Below are positions 1 to 6,149 of a DNA stretch of 18,333 nt, in pieces (positions within the stretch are counted from its first letter, which is position 1; each line of letters starts with the position of its first letter). The DNA is from Elusimicrobia bacterium RBG_16_66_12 (GTDB lineage: Bacteria; Elusimicrobiota; Elusimicrobia; UBA1565; UBA9628): contig MGUL01000117.1 in assembly GCA_001800005.1 (NCBI GenBank), positions 38,575-56,907 of the forward strand. The letters are read 5' to 3'. The translations under genes and the position numbers were made by a program. The notes beneath the pieces were generated by a model that worked only from the letters and a program-made list of their open reading frames with translations, did no database searches and had not been told where the DNA came from.

Positions 1-66
1 GGCACGGTCGAGGTGCCGCAGGAAGCGTTCCTGGCCGCGCTCAAGATCGACGAGGACAACAAATAA
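1..66 (+). CDS. lepA: Elongation factor 4 (LepA), C-terminal end only
   Basis: Only the last 21 codons are present. They end in PQEAFLAALKIDEDNK, which closely matches the conserved C-terminal tail of LepA (E. coli ends PQEAFLAILHVGKDNK). LepA is a ribosome-associated GTPase that can back-translocate ribosomes. The stop codon TAA (64-66) overlaps the lepB ATG (66-68) as TAATG, so the two genes are translationally coupled. This is the classic lepA-lepB arrangement and strengthens both calls. The GTPase domains lie outside the window. Confidence 0.9.
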   Translation, partial: GTVEVPQEAFLAALKIDEDNK

Positions 67-1067
67 TGGAATATCGACTTTTTTTCATCGGCCTTGCCAT
101 GGGGCTCTTCGCATGGTTCTCTCGCGGCTGGCAGCGCGCGGGCGGACCTGAGACGCCGATCAAGTCGGCCCTGTGGCACGCGCTCTTCTTCTTCCTGGCT
201 GGATTCTCCGCCACGATGATCCTGGCGATGTCCTTCGAGAGCCGCGCGCGCTTCATCTCGGTGGCCGCGCACGTCCTCTCCGTGGGCGAGGTCTACCCGG
301 CGCTGGCGGTGGGCGCGGTGTTGGGAGCCTTGGGCTTCTGGAGGGCCTTCGCCAAGGGCGACAGCGTCGAGAGCCGCCGTCATTTCCTCAATGAGGACCT
401 GGAGTGGGCCGACACCGTGTTCTCGGCGGCCTTCATGGCCTCTCTGCTGATGATGTTCGTGCTGCAGGCCTTCAAGATCCCCTCCGGCTCGATGGAGAAG
501 ACGCTGCTGATCGGCGACCACCTTTTCGTCAACAAGTTCCTGTACGGCCTGCGCGTGCCTTTCTCAGGACGTCGCCTGCTGCCTCTCAAAGAGGTCTCGC
601 GCGGCGACGTGATCGTCTTCCAGTTCCCGGTCGACGACGCGCGCGAGCTCCACTGCGGGTCCGTGCAATACGGCAAGGACTTCATCAAGCGCGTGATCGG
701 CCTGCCCGGCGAGGTCGTCGAGGTACGCGACGGGCGCGTGTTCATCGACGGCAAATTCCTGGCCGACGAGCCCTACGCCCAATGGACCGACGCCAACCGC
801 CAACCCCAGTCCGTCCACGCCAAGGACGTCACGCCGCAGCGCTACCAGGAGCTCTGGCAGACCCACGTCCTCGACCGCGAGCTCCAGGACATCCAGCGCG
901 ACTATTTCGGCCCGGTGAAGGTTCCCGAACACGCCTACTTCGCGATGGGCGACAACCGCGACCATTCCTGCGACTCCCGCTACTGGGGCCCCGTCGAGGA
1001 GAAGTACCTGAAGGGCAAGGGCTGGTTCATCTACTGGCCGCCGTCTCGGATCAACTCGGTGCGCTGA
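66..1067 (+). CDS. lepB: Signal peptidase I
   Basis: This is a membrane-bound Ser/Lys protease (family S26) that removes signal peptides from exported proteins on the outer face of the inner membrane. The catalytic serine is S142 in IPSGSM, the general-base lysine is K208 in IKRVIGLPGE, and the box E motif GDNRDHSCDSRYWG starts at residue 295. At 333 residues it is longer than a minimal enzyme. The N-terminal part has about four hydrophobic stretches (near 5-18, 37-55, 63-92 and 117-135) before the catalytic domain, rather than the usual one or two. There is also an insert of roughly 45 residues between boxes D and E (about 237-285). The ATG overlaps the lepA stop, and the next gene starts 4 bases after this stop, so the genes are one operon. 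Function is certain from the motifs; the role of the extra membrane segments is unknown. Confidence 0.95.
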   Translation: MEYRLFFIGLAMGLFAWFSRGWQRAGGPETPIKSALWHALFFFLAGFSATMILAMSFESRARFISVAAHVLSVGEVYPALAVGAVLGALGFWRAFAKGDSVESRRHFLNEDLEWADTVFSAAFMASLLMMFVLQAFKIPSGSMEKTLLIGDHLFVNKFLYGLRVPFSGRRLLPLKEVSRGDVIVFQFPVDDARELHCGSVQYGKDFIKRVIGLPGEVVEVRDGRVFIDGKFLADEPYAQWTDANRQPQSVHAKDVTPQRYQELWQTHVLDRELQDIQRDYFGPVKVPEHAYFAMGDNRDHSCDSRYWGPVEEKYLKGKGWFIYWPPSRINSVR

Positions 1068-1071
1068 ACTC

Positions 1072-2361
1072 ATGTCCACCGCGCTCTTCCTCCTGCTGAA
1101 CTCGCTGGTTTGGGCGGCGGACGCTCCCCCGAGGGTCCTGGTCGCGCGCTGGACCGGCCCCATCACCCCGGTCTCCTCCGAGTTCACGCTCTCGGCGCTG
1201 GGCGCGGCGCGCGAGCGAGGCTGCGAGGCGATGGTCCTGGAGTTGGACACCCCCGGGGGACTCGACGGGGCCATGCGGGAGACCGTCAAGGCGATCCTCG
1301 CCTCCGAGGTTCCCGTCCTCGTCCATGTTTCCCCGTCCGGAGCGCGGGCGGCCTCGGCCGGGGTCTTCATCACCATGTCCGCGCACGTGGCCGCCATGGC
1401 CCCGGGCACGAACATCGGAGCGGCCCACCCGGTCCAACTCGGCGGGATCCCGGGACGCCTCGCGGGGGAGGAGGCCAAGAAATCGGACCGGGTGATGGAA
1501 GAGAAGCTCTCCAACGACGCGTCGGTCTACCTGGCGGCCATCGCGCAGCGCCGCGGGCGCAACGCGGACTGGGCGCGCTTCGTGGTGCATAGGAGTTCCT
1601 CGCTGGCCTCAAGCGACGCCGTGAGGCTTCGCATCGTCGACTTCGAGGCCGCGGACCTCGACGAACTCCTGGCGAAAGCCCACGGCCGCAGGCTCCCGGG
1701 GTTCGCCAAGCCCCTGCGCTTGAAAGGCGCCGTCATCGACCGTTTCGAGCCCACCGCCCGGCAGAAGGTCCTGATGACGGTGGTGGACCCCAATGTCGCG
1801 ATGATCCTGATGACGCTGGGCGTGAGCGGTCTGCTCGTCGAGCTCTATCAGCCGGGCCTCATTCTCCCCGGAGTGGTGGGCCTCGTCTCGCTGATTCTCG
1901 CCTTCTACGCCTTCCAGACGCTCAGCGCCAATTTCGCGGGCGTTCTCCTGATGCTGGCCGGGATGCTCTTCCTCATCCTCGAAATCAAGGTCGTCAGCTA
2001 CGGCCTCCTCGCCCTCGCCGGCGCCGCCGCCGTTTTCTTCGGAGCGACGCTGATGTTCCACGACGCCACGGGTCTCTCCATCGCCAAGGACGTCCTGGCC
2101 GGCGCCATGGGCGGCTTCGCGCTGGTCTTCGGCGCGGCCTTCTACATCGTGGCCAAGGCCTTCTCGCGCGGCCCCTCTTCCGGACCCGCGACCATGCTCG
2201 GCCGCGTGGTCACGGCCTCGACCGACCTATCGCCGCGGGGTTCCGTCAAACTCGGCAGCGAGGTCTGGAGGGCCGAGAGTGTGGATGGGGCGCATCCGGC
2301 GGGGGTCGAACTGACGATCGTGGGCGTTCGTGACTTGACCCTTCTCGTCCGCGGGCCCTAA
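1072..2361 (+). CDS. nfeD: Long-form NfeD membrane serine protease (ClpP-class)
   Basis: Residues 1-18 form a signal peptide. A ClpP/crotonase-like protease domain follows (about 20-220): LELDTPGG near 57, the catalytic serine S95 in AASAG and the probable catalytic lysine K145 in EEKLSND, followed by the family-typical GRNADWA. Residues about 250-355 hold several membrane helices, and the C-terminus (about 372-429, GRVVTASTDLSPRGSVKLG) is the small OB-fold NfeD domain. This is the NfeD1b-type architecture, whose members cleave hydrophobic stretches of membrane proteins such as stomatin partners. No stomatin gene is visible beside it. It starts 4 bases after lepB without a clear ribosome-binding site, which implies translational coupling. 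Placement with signal peptidase suggests a membrane-protein processing operon; that is inference. Confidence 0.9.
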   Translation: MSTALFLLLNSLVWAADAPPRVLVARWTGPITPVSSEFTLSALGAARERGCEAMVLELDTPGGLDGAMRETVKAILASEVPVLVHVSPSGARAASAGVFITMSAHVAAMAPGTNIGAAHPVQLGGIPGRLAGEEAKKSDRVMEEKLSNDASVYLAAIAQRRGRNADWARFVVHRSSSLASSDAVRLRIVDFEAADLDELLAKAHGRRLPGFAKPLRLKGAVIDRFEPTARQKVLMTVVDPNVAMILMTLGVSGLLVELYQPGLILPGVVGLVSLILAFYAFQTLSANFAGVLLMLAGMLFLILEIKVVSYGLLALAGAAAVFFGATLMFHDATGLSIAKDVLAGAMGGFALVFGAAFYIVAKAFSRGPSSGPATMLGRVVTASTDLSPRGSVKLGSEVWRAESVDGAHPAGVELTIVGVRDLTLLVRGP

Positions 2362-2393
2362 CCCTGGGTCCCAAGCCCTCGCGGAAGCTGTTT

Positions 2394-3938
2394 TTGCCGA
2401 TCGCCCTCGCGGTCTTTCTCGGCGGCTGCGCCGGACGGACGGCCGCCCGCCTTGTCGCGCCGGATGAGGACGCGCGCGCCTCGGCGCGGCGGCGGTACGC
2501 GGCCGCCTCCTATCGCGACCAGCTGCGGATCATCGACGCCCTTCTGGAGAGGCTGCGCTTTTCCGAGGCGCCGGCGCGCGCCGGGGCGGCCAGGGCCCTG
2601 CGCGCCCTCGCGCCTCTGCCCTCCGGCGCGAACGGCCCCCTGATCGAGGCGCTCGCCCGCGAGTCCGATCCGGCGGCGCGCCTGGAGCTTCGCGCAACCG
2701 TGGCGCAGGCCGGGCCGGAGGTCCTGCCCCGGGCGGGGCGGAGGCTTCTGCGCGCGGGAGACGAGGGCCGGCGCGACTTCGAGTCCTTGGTCGTCGCGAT
2801 GGGAGCGTCGGCGGTCGGACCTCTCAGAGAGCTCCTCGACTCGCAGGACCCGGCCCTGCGTCTGGAGCTGCTCCGGGCCCTGGGAACGCTCGAGGCCGGG
2901 AAGGTCCTCATCGAGGATCAGGTCGCCTTGCTGAGAGACGCCGACGCCGGCGTCCGCCGCCAGGCGACGGAAAACATCCGGCGTCTCGAGGCGGAGCCCG
3001 AGACGGTCATCGCGCTGCACCTGGCCCCTTCCGGGGCGTGGCCCGCCGCCCTGGCGCTGCTGCGGGAGTCGGGCCGCTTCTTTGCCGAGACGCTCGTCCG
3101 CGCGATGAGATGCGCGGAGGCTCCATCCGGACTCGAGACCAACGACGCCTATGCGCGCGTCGTGGCCCTGGGGACGGAGTCCATCCCCGCCTTGCGCGCG
3201 GCCGTCCGCGGTCCGGAAGAGTGCCGGCTGCGGTCCTGCGCGCTCGACGCGCTCTGCGACATCCCCGCGGGGCGGGCCGAGGCGGCCGGCGCGCTGCGGG
3301 AACTGCTGACGAAGGAGGACGAGTGCCGGTTCCAAGAGAAGGCCGCCGTCCTCGCCCGGCGCTTCCAGGACCGCCATGCCCTTTTCATCCCCGCGCTCGT
3401 GAGCATCCTCCGGGGCCCGCGCTCCGACCTCGGACTCGTCGTCGCGGCGGTCGGGACGCTGAAGGCCTTCGGCTCGGCGGCCCGTGAGGCCGTCCCGGTC
3501 CTGCAGGAGCTCCTGAAGGACCCCTCCCTCGCAGGGCCCGCGGCGGAAGCGCTGGCGCGGATGGGAGCCGACCCGCGCCGGACCTTCGAGGCCGTGCTCG
3601 CCGCGCAAGAATCCCTCTTCATCGACTATTCGGTCTTCGCGCACGTCGGCGACGCGGCCGTCGATTGGCTGGAAGGCGAGTATCGCAAGCTCGATGCCGT
3701 CGGCGATTGGTACCAGCGCGAGCGGATCGAGGAGGCGCTCAAGGTCATCGCGAGCCCCGCCTCGCTGGAGGCCTGGGCGCGCCTGGAGCGCTTCGATAAG
3801 GAACGCGAGGAGAAGCTGTTCGTGATCCTCTGCCCGATGGGGCACACCTTCGAGCTTGCTCGACCCAAGACCGAATGGATCGCATGCCCGCGGCATCCAG
3901 AGCTTCGGATCGATTGGCGCACCGCGCTCGAGCACTGA
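2394..3938 (+). CDS. HEAT-repeat lipoprotein with a Cys/His-rich tail
   Basis: The N-terminus is a lipoprotein signal with lipobox LGGC (C12 if the TTG at 2394 is the start). That start lacks the usual basic n-region. A CTG at 2364 in the same frame would add GPKPSRKLFL and give a canonical Lys/Arg n-region, so the true start may lie there. After about residue 45 the protein is almost all Ala/Leu/Arg-rich helical repeats (for example GAARALRAL, LRLELLRALGTLEAG, AGVRRQATENIRRLEAE, GPAAEALARMGADP) typical of HEAT/PBS-lyase scaffolds that bind other proteins. The last 40 residues break the pattern with CPMGH and CPRH spaced like a small metal site. It follows nfeD by 32 bases and is probably in the same operon, acting as a periplasmic or outer-membrane-anchored adaptor. 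The partner is unknown. Confidence 0.75.
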   Translation: MPIALAVFLGGCAGRTAARLVAPDEDARASARRRYAAASYRDQLRIIDALLERLRFSEAPARAGAARALRALAPLPSGANGPLIEALARESDPAARLELRATVAQAGPEVLPRAGRRLLRAGDEGRRDFESLVVAMGASAVGPLRELLDSQDPALRLELLRALGTLEAGKVLIEDQVALLRDADAGVRRQATENIRRLEAEPETVIALHLAPSGAWPAALALLRESGRFFAETLVRAMRCAEAPSGLETNDAYARVVALGTESIPALRAAVRGPEECRLRSCALDALCDIPAGRAEAAGALRELLTKEDECRFQEKAAVLARRFQDRHALFIPALVSILRGPRSDLGLVVAAVGTLKAFGSAAREAVPVLQELLKDPSLAGPAAEALARMGADPRRTFEAVLAAQESLFIDYSVFAHVGDAAVDWLEGEYRKLDAVGDWYQRERIEEALKVIASPASLEAWARLERFDKEREEKLFVILCPMGHTFELARPKTEWIACPRHPELRIDWRTALEH

Positions 3939-3973
3939 ATCTCGCGCCAAGCGCAGATTGAGAGTCTTATTCT

Positions 3974-3988
3974 ACGCATAGTATGCGT
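3974..3988. promoter_or_regulatory. Palindromic operator 1 upstream of fic
   Basis: Perfect 15-bp palindrome ACGCATA-G-TATGCGT centred on 3981, ten bases upstream of the fic -35 box. The same 15-bp motif with 5-bp outer arms recurs at 4029-4043. A lone TGCGT half-site lies between them at 4005-4009. This is the layout of a repressor or activator binding pair around a promoter. Confidence 0.65.
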
Positions 3989-3997
3989 GTAATACTA

Positions 3998-4026
3998 TTG
4001 ACAATGCGTCGAATGTGAGCCATAAT
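3998..4026 (+). promoter_or_regulatory. Sigma70-type promoter of fic
   Basis: The -35 box is a perfect TTGACA (3998-4003), followed by a 17-bp spacer and CATAAT (4021-4026, five of six to consensus). It is the best promoter in the window. Transcription should start near 4033, which leaves about 14 untranslated bases before the ATG at 4047, with no evident Shine-Dalgarno sequence. Confidence 0.8.
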
Positions 4027-4028
4027 AC

Positions 4029-4043
4029 ACGCATAAAGTGCGT
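4029..4043. promoter_or_regulatory. Palindromic operator 2 over the fic transcription start
   Basis: ACGCA-TAAAG-TGCGT shares both 5-bp arms and the 5-bp spacing of operator 1 (3974-3988). It lies directly downstream of the -10 box, across the predicted transcription start. Centre-to-centre distance to operator 1 is 55 bp. A protein bound here should block RNA polymerase, so repression is the simplest reading. Confidence 0.6.
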
Positions 4044-4046
4044 AGA

Positions 4047-5171
4047 ATGACTTACATTTACCAACTTGACGGCTGGCCTCATTTCACCTGGGATGCGCCC
4101 TCTCTTGCGCCCGCGCTGACCGCGTTGCGCCTTCGCCAAGGTCGTCTTCTCGGGCGAATGGAGAGCCTCGGTTTTTCTCTTCAGAAGGAAGCCACGCTCG
4201 AATCGATGACCCTCGAGGTCGTCAAGACGAGTGAGATCGAAGGGGATGTCCTCGCGGAAGATCAGGTGCGTTCCTCGATTGCGCGCAGGCTCGGCATGGA
4301 CATCGCGGGTCTCGTGCCGTCGGATCGTCGCGTGGACGGTGTCGTTGATATGTTGCTCGACGCCACAGGAAAATTTGAAAGGCCACTGACGGTCGAACGG
4401 CTGTTCCGGTGGCACGCGGCGCTGTTTCCCGGGAGGACCGATCTGAAGGTCGGCGCGTGGCGCGACGACGCCAGGGGTCCGATGCGGGTGGTCTCGGGAC
4501 AGATCGGCGCCGAGAAGGTCCATTACGAGGCGCCCCCCGCGGAACGGCTCGACGCGGAAATGAAGGCGTTTCTCGACTGGGAGAACGGCCAGGATTCTCT
4601 CGACCCGGTGCTCAAGGCGGCCATCGCTCACCTGTGGTTCGTGACCCTCCACCCGTTCGACGACGGCAACGGCCGCATCGCGCGAGCTCTTGCGGACCGG
4701 GCGTTGGCGCGCTCGGAAAACAGCGGACAGCGTTTCTACAGCATGTCGGCCCAGATTCGGCTGGAGCGCAAGGCTTACTACGACGTCCTCGAACTGACGC
4801 AGAAGGACACGCTCGACATCACGGACTGGCTGAGGTGGTTCCTCGGCTGTCTCGACCGCGCGTTCGCGGGCGCGGACAGCGCGATGGCGACCGTGCTTTT
4901 GAAGGAACGATTCTGGAAGGAGCACGCCGGCGCGTCATTCAATGCGAGGCAACGGCTGATGCTGAACCGGCTGATCGATGGCTTTGAAGGGAAACTGACG
5001 ACGATGAAGTGGGCCAAACTCGCCAAATGCTCCCACGACACCGCGCTGAGGGACATCTCCGACTTAATCGGTCGCGGCATCCTCGCCCAGGACGCGGCCG
5101 GCGGACGCAGCACGAGCTATTCGCTGAAGCCCGTCGGGCCCCAATCCTCGGATAAGCCGCCACGCGTGTGA
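4047..5171 (+). CDS. Fic-family protein (DUF4172 N-terminus, C-terminal winged helix)
   Basis: Fic enzymes transfer AMP or related groups to target hydroxyls. The core motif HPFDDGNGR (202-210 from the ATG) is intact, with the catalytic histidine H202. The N-terminus TYIYQLDGWPHFTWD matches the DUF4172 domain found in many stand-alone Fic proteins. TSEIEG (61-66) fits the (S/T)xxxE(G/N) autoinhibitory helix, so activity is probably self-restrained. Residues about 322-346 form a helix-turn-helix followed by a wing (GGRSTSYSL), which suggests DNA binding. An in-frame GTG at 4038 is possible, but it lies inside operator 2 only 5 bases from the predicted transcript start, so the ATG is preferred. 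The last ten residues (PQSSDKPPRV) are encoded by an inserted 216-bp element; the uninterrupted gene would have ended in LKPVGLTP. AMPylation target unknown. Confidence 0.9.
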   Translation: MTYIYQLDGWPHFTWDAPSLAPALTALRLRQGRLLGRMESLGFSLQKEATLESMTLEVVKTSEIEGDVLAEDQVRSSIARRLGMDIAGLVPSDRRVDGVVDMLLDATGKFERPLTVERLFRWHAALFPGRTDLKVGAWRDDARGPMRVVSGQIGAEKVHYEAPPAERLDAEMKAFLDWENGQDSLDPVLKAAIAHLWFVTLHPFDDGNGRIARALADRALARSENSGQRFYSMSAQIRLERKAYYDVLELTQKDTLDITDWLRWFLGCLDRAFAGADSAMATVLLKERFWKEHAGASFNARQRLMLNRLIDGFEGKLTTMKWAKLAKCSHDTALRDISDLIGRGILAQDAAGGRSTSYSLKPVGPQSSDKPPRV

Positions 5172-5218
5172 GGACCGGATCGACTGGAGCTGTCCTTAAA
5201 AATAGCGGGCTCGGCTGA

Positions 5219-5260
5219 AGTTATCCACCGTTTTATGCCGGCATAATTCTGTGGATAACT
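5219..5260. repeat. Nested 42-bp palindrome inside the MITE-like element
   Basis: Outer arms AGTTATCCAC (5219-5228) and GTGGATAACT (5251-5260) share their centre with an inner 14-bp palindrome, TTATGCC/GGCATAA (5233-5246). Only three pairs in the whole 42-bp dyad mismatch. The right side contains TGTGGATAA (5250-5258), a perfect DnaA-box 9-mer on the minus strand; the left side, TTATCCACC, differs at one base. Confidence 0.75.
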
Positions 5261-5295
5261 GCAGTCGTCCCGGCGCCCAGGGCTCATTGGGATAT

Positions 5296-5316
5296 TTTTC
5301 ACCCGATGGGTGAAAA
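5296..5316. repeat. 21-bp perfect hairpin inside the MITE-like element
   Basis: TTTTCACCC (5296-5304) and GGGTGAAAA (5308-5316) are perfect reverse complements around a GAT loop. The distal arm is followed by A and G rather than a T run on either strand, so it is not a normal intrinsic terminator. It could be a protein site or part of a folded single strand. Confidence 0.7.
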
Positions 5317-5369
5317 GTTGTCCGTCGCAGACGCCTGCTTATCCGAGGATGTGGGGTCGGGCTCACCCC

Positions 5370-5398
5370 TTGAAATCACCGGGAACTCCTGGTATCCT
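5370..5398 (+). promoter_or_regulatory. Promoter of the AbrB/PIN pair
   Basis: TTGAAA (5370-5375), a 17-bp spacer and TATCCT (5393-5398) fit a sigma70-type promoter. The -35 box overlaps the reconstructed ancestral fic stop codon, so before the insertion this promoter sat in the end of fic. Predicted transcription start is near 5405. Confidence 0.6.
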
Positions 5399-5399
5399 T

Positions 5400-5425
5400 T
5401 AGTAGGAAAGTAAGAAATAGTAGGA
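5400..5425 (+). promoter_or_regulatory. Direct repeat, possible operator for antitoxin autorepression
   Basis: TAGTAGGA occurs at 5400-5407 and again at 5418-5425, 18 bp apart, covering the predicted transcription start of the toxin-antitoxin operon. AbrB-type antitoxins usually repress their own promoter. That this repeat is the site is inference from position alone. Confidence 0.4.
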
Positions 5426-5441
5426 TAAACGGAGAATACCC

Positions 5442-5684
5442 ATGGTGACGCGCATGAGGGAAAAGGGGCAGGTGACGATTCCGGCGGGCATCAGGGAATC
5501 ATTGCACCTTTCCAAAAATTCCATATTATCGGTGACCAAAGTGGGTGATGGGATTTTGTTGACCCCCAAACCTTCCGTTTATGAAGCGACTTCGGCAAGG
5601 TTCGTCAGGGCGGCTCAAGAAAAGGGGATCACCCTGGATGATCTTCTGAAGGATCTTAAAACGATTCGGCATAAAGACTTGTAG
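5442..5684 (+). CDS. AbrB/MazE-type antitoxin
   Basis: This is an 80-residue protein. Its first 45 residues are a SpoVT-AbrB swapped-hairpin DNA-binding fold: the pattern KGQVTIPAGIRESLHLSKNSIL followed by VGDGILLTPKP is characteristic. The remaining tail (about 46-80, ARFVRAAQEKGITLDDLLKDL) is helical and would bind and neutralise the toxin. A GGAG at 5431-5434, 7 bases before the ATG, supports this start over the GTG three bases later. The stop is directly followed by the toxin ATG. Codon use and GC are lower than in the flanking housekeeping genes, in keeping with an acquired module. Likely role: antitoxin and autorepressor of the pair. Confidence 0.85.
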   Translation: MVTRMREKGQVTIPAGIRESLHLSKNSILSVTKVGDGILLTPKPSVYEATSARFVRAAQEKGITLDDLLKDLKTIRHKDL

Positions 5685-6143
5685 ATGGCCATTCCCCAAT
5701 ATCGGATTTTCTTCGACACAAGTGTTTATATCGCCGCCTTGCTCTCCCCCGACGGCGCCGCCGGGGAGTTGGTGCGGTTGGTCGAAGGTGGGGTCGTTCG
5801 GATGCTGGTTTCGGAGGAAGTGATTGTCGAGGTCGACAGGGTCCTGTCCGGGAAGTTCCCAGAACTCATCCAGGATAGTCGCAGCCTCTGGAAACATCTC
5901 GGCCCCGAGATCGCGCCAAATCCGACGGCCGCTCAGGTAAAACCGTTCCTGCTCAAGTTGGCGAAGGGAGATGCTTCGATTCTTTGCGCGGCTCGCCTGG
6001 CAAAGGTGTCGGCGTTTGTCACATGGAACACGCGCGATTTCATGCATCCGGGCGTCAAAATGCTTGTTGATTTCCCGATCGTTGTGCCCGGGGATGGACT
6101 TATGCTTTTTAGGAAGTGGCTGGAACCTTTTTTAAGCGAGTAG
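5685..6143 (+). CDS. PIN-domain toxin (VapC-like RNase)
   Basis: This is a 152-residue PIN-domain protein. The acidic metal-binding residues are D11 (IFFDTSVYIAALL), probably E49 (SEEVIVEVDRVL), D96 (KGDASILCAARL) and D118 (TWNTRDF). They fit the usual Mg-dependent endoribonuclease centre of VapC-type toxins. It starts at the base after the antitoxin stop (TAG/ATG) with no ribosome-binding site of its own, so its expression is coupled to and limited by the antitoxin. The reading frame is intact and no active-site residue is missing. The RNA target cannot be read from the sequence. Its stop lies 6 bases from the converging stop of the next gene. Confidence 0.85.
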   Translation: MAIPQYRIFFDTSVYIAALLSPDGAAGELVRLVEGGVVRMLVSEEVIVEVDRVLSGKFPELIQDSRSLWKHLGPEIAPNPTAAQVKPFLLKLAKGDASILCAARLAKVSAFVTWNTRDFMHPGVKMLVDFPIVVPGDGLMLFRKWLEPFLSE

Positions 6144-6149
6144 TTGAGC

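Larger units (their letters stand above)
5140..5355. mobile_element. MITE-like element inserted in the 3' end of fic
   Basis: The left terminal repeat (5140-5157) reads CCCAATCCTCGGATAAGC. The right one (5337-5355), reverse-complemented, reads CCCACATCCTCGGATAAGC, so they differ by one inserted base and share a 14-bp perfect block. Both ends abut the 7-mer GTCGGGC (5133-5139 and 5356-5362), a flush direct repeat as expected of a target duplication. The 216-bp interior has no plausible gene but has two strong dyads (5219-5260 and 5296-5316). Removing the element and one 7-mer joins fic codons into LKPVGLTP followed by TGA at 5371-5373. That is a clean ancestral stop codon and strong support for a real insertion. 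The transposase that mobilises it is not in the window and no second copy is seen here. Confidence 0.7.

Noticed and set aside
2358..3950. Long minus-strand open frame opposite the HEAT gene
   Set aside because: It is a GC-rich antisense shadow: composition is Arg/Gly/Glu/Asp noise with no motif, while the plus strand has a lipobox and helical repeats.
5233..5246. TTATGCC/GGCATAA palindrome as a dif or Xer recombination site
   Set aside because: The arms point in the opposite orientation to dif and the central spacer is wrong.
5296..5316. Hairpin as the intrinsic terminator of fic
   Set aside because: The stem is flanked by T on the proximal side and A on the distal side on either strand, the reverse of an intrinsic terminator.
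5133..5362. Integron attC site
   Set aside because: No GTTRRRY/RYYYAAC core sites at the ends; terminal inverted repeats with a flanking duplication fit a transposon-derived element better.
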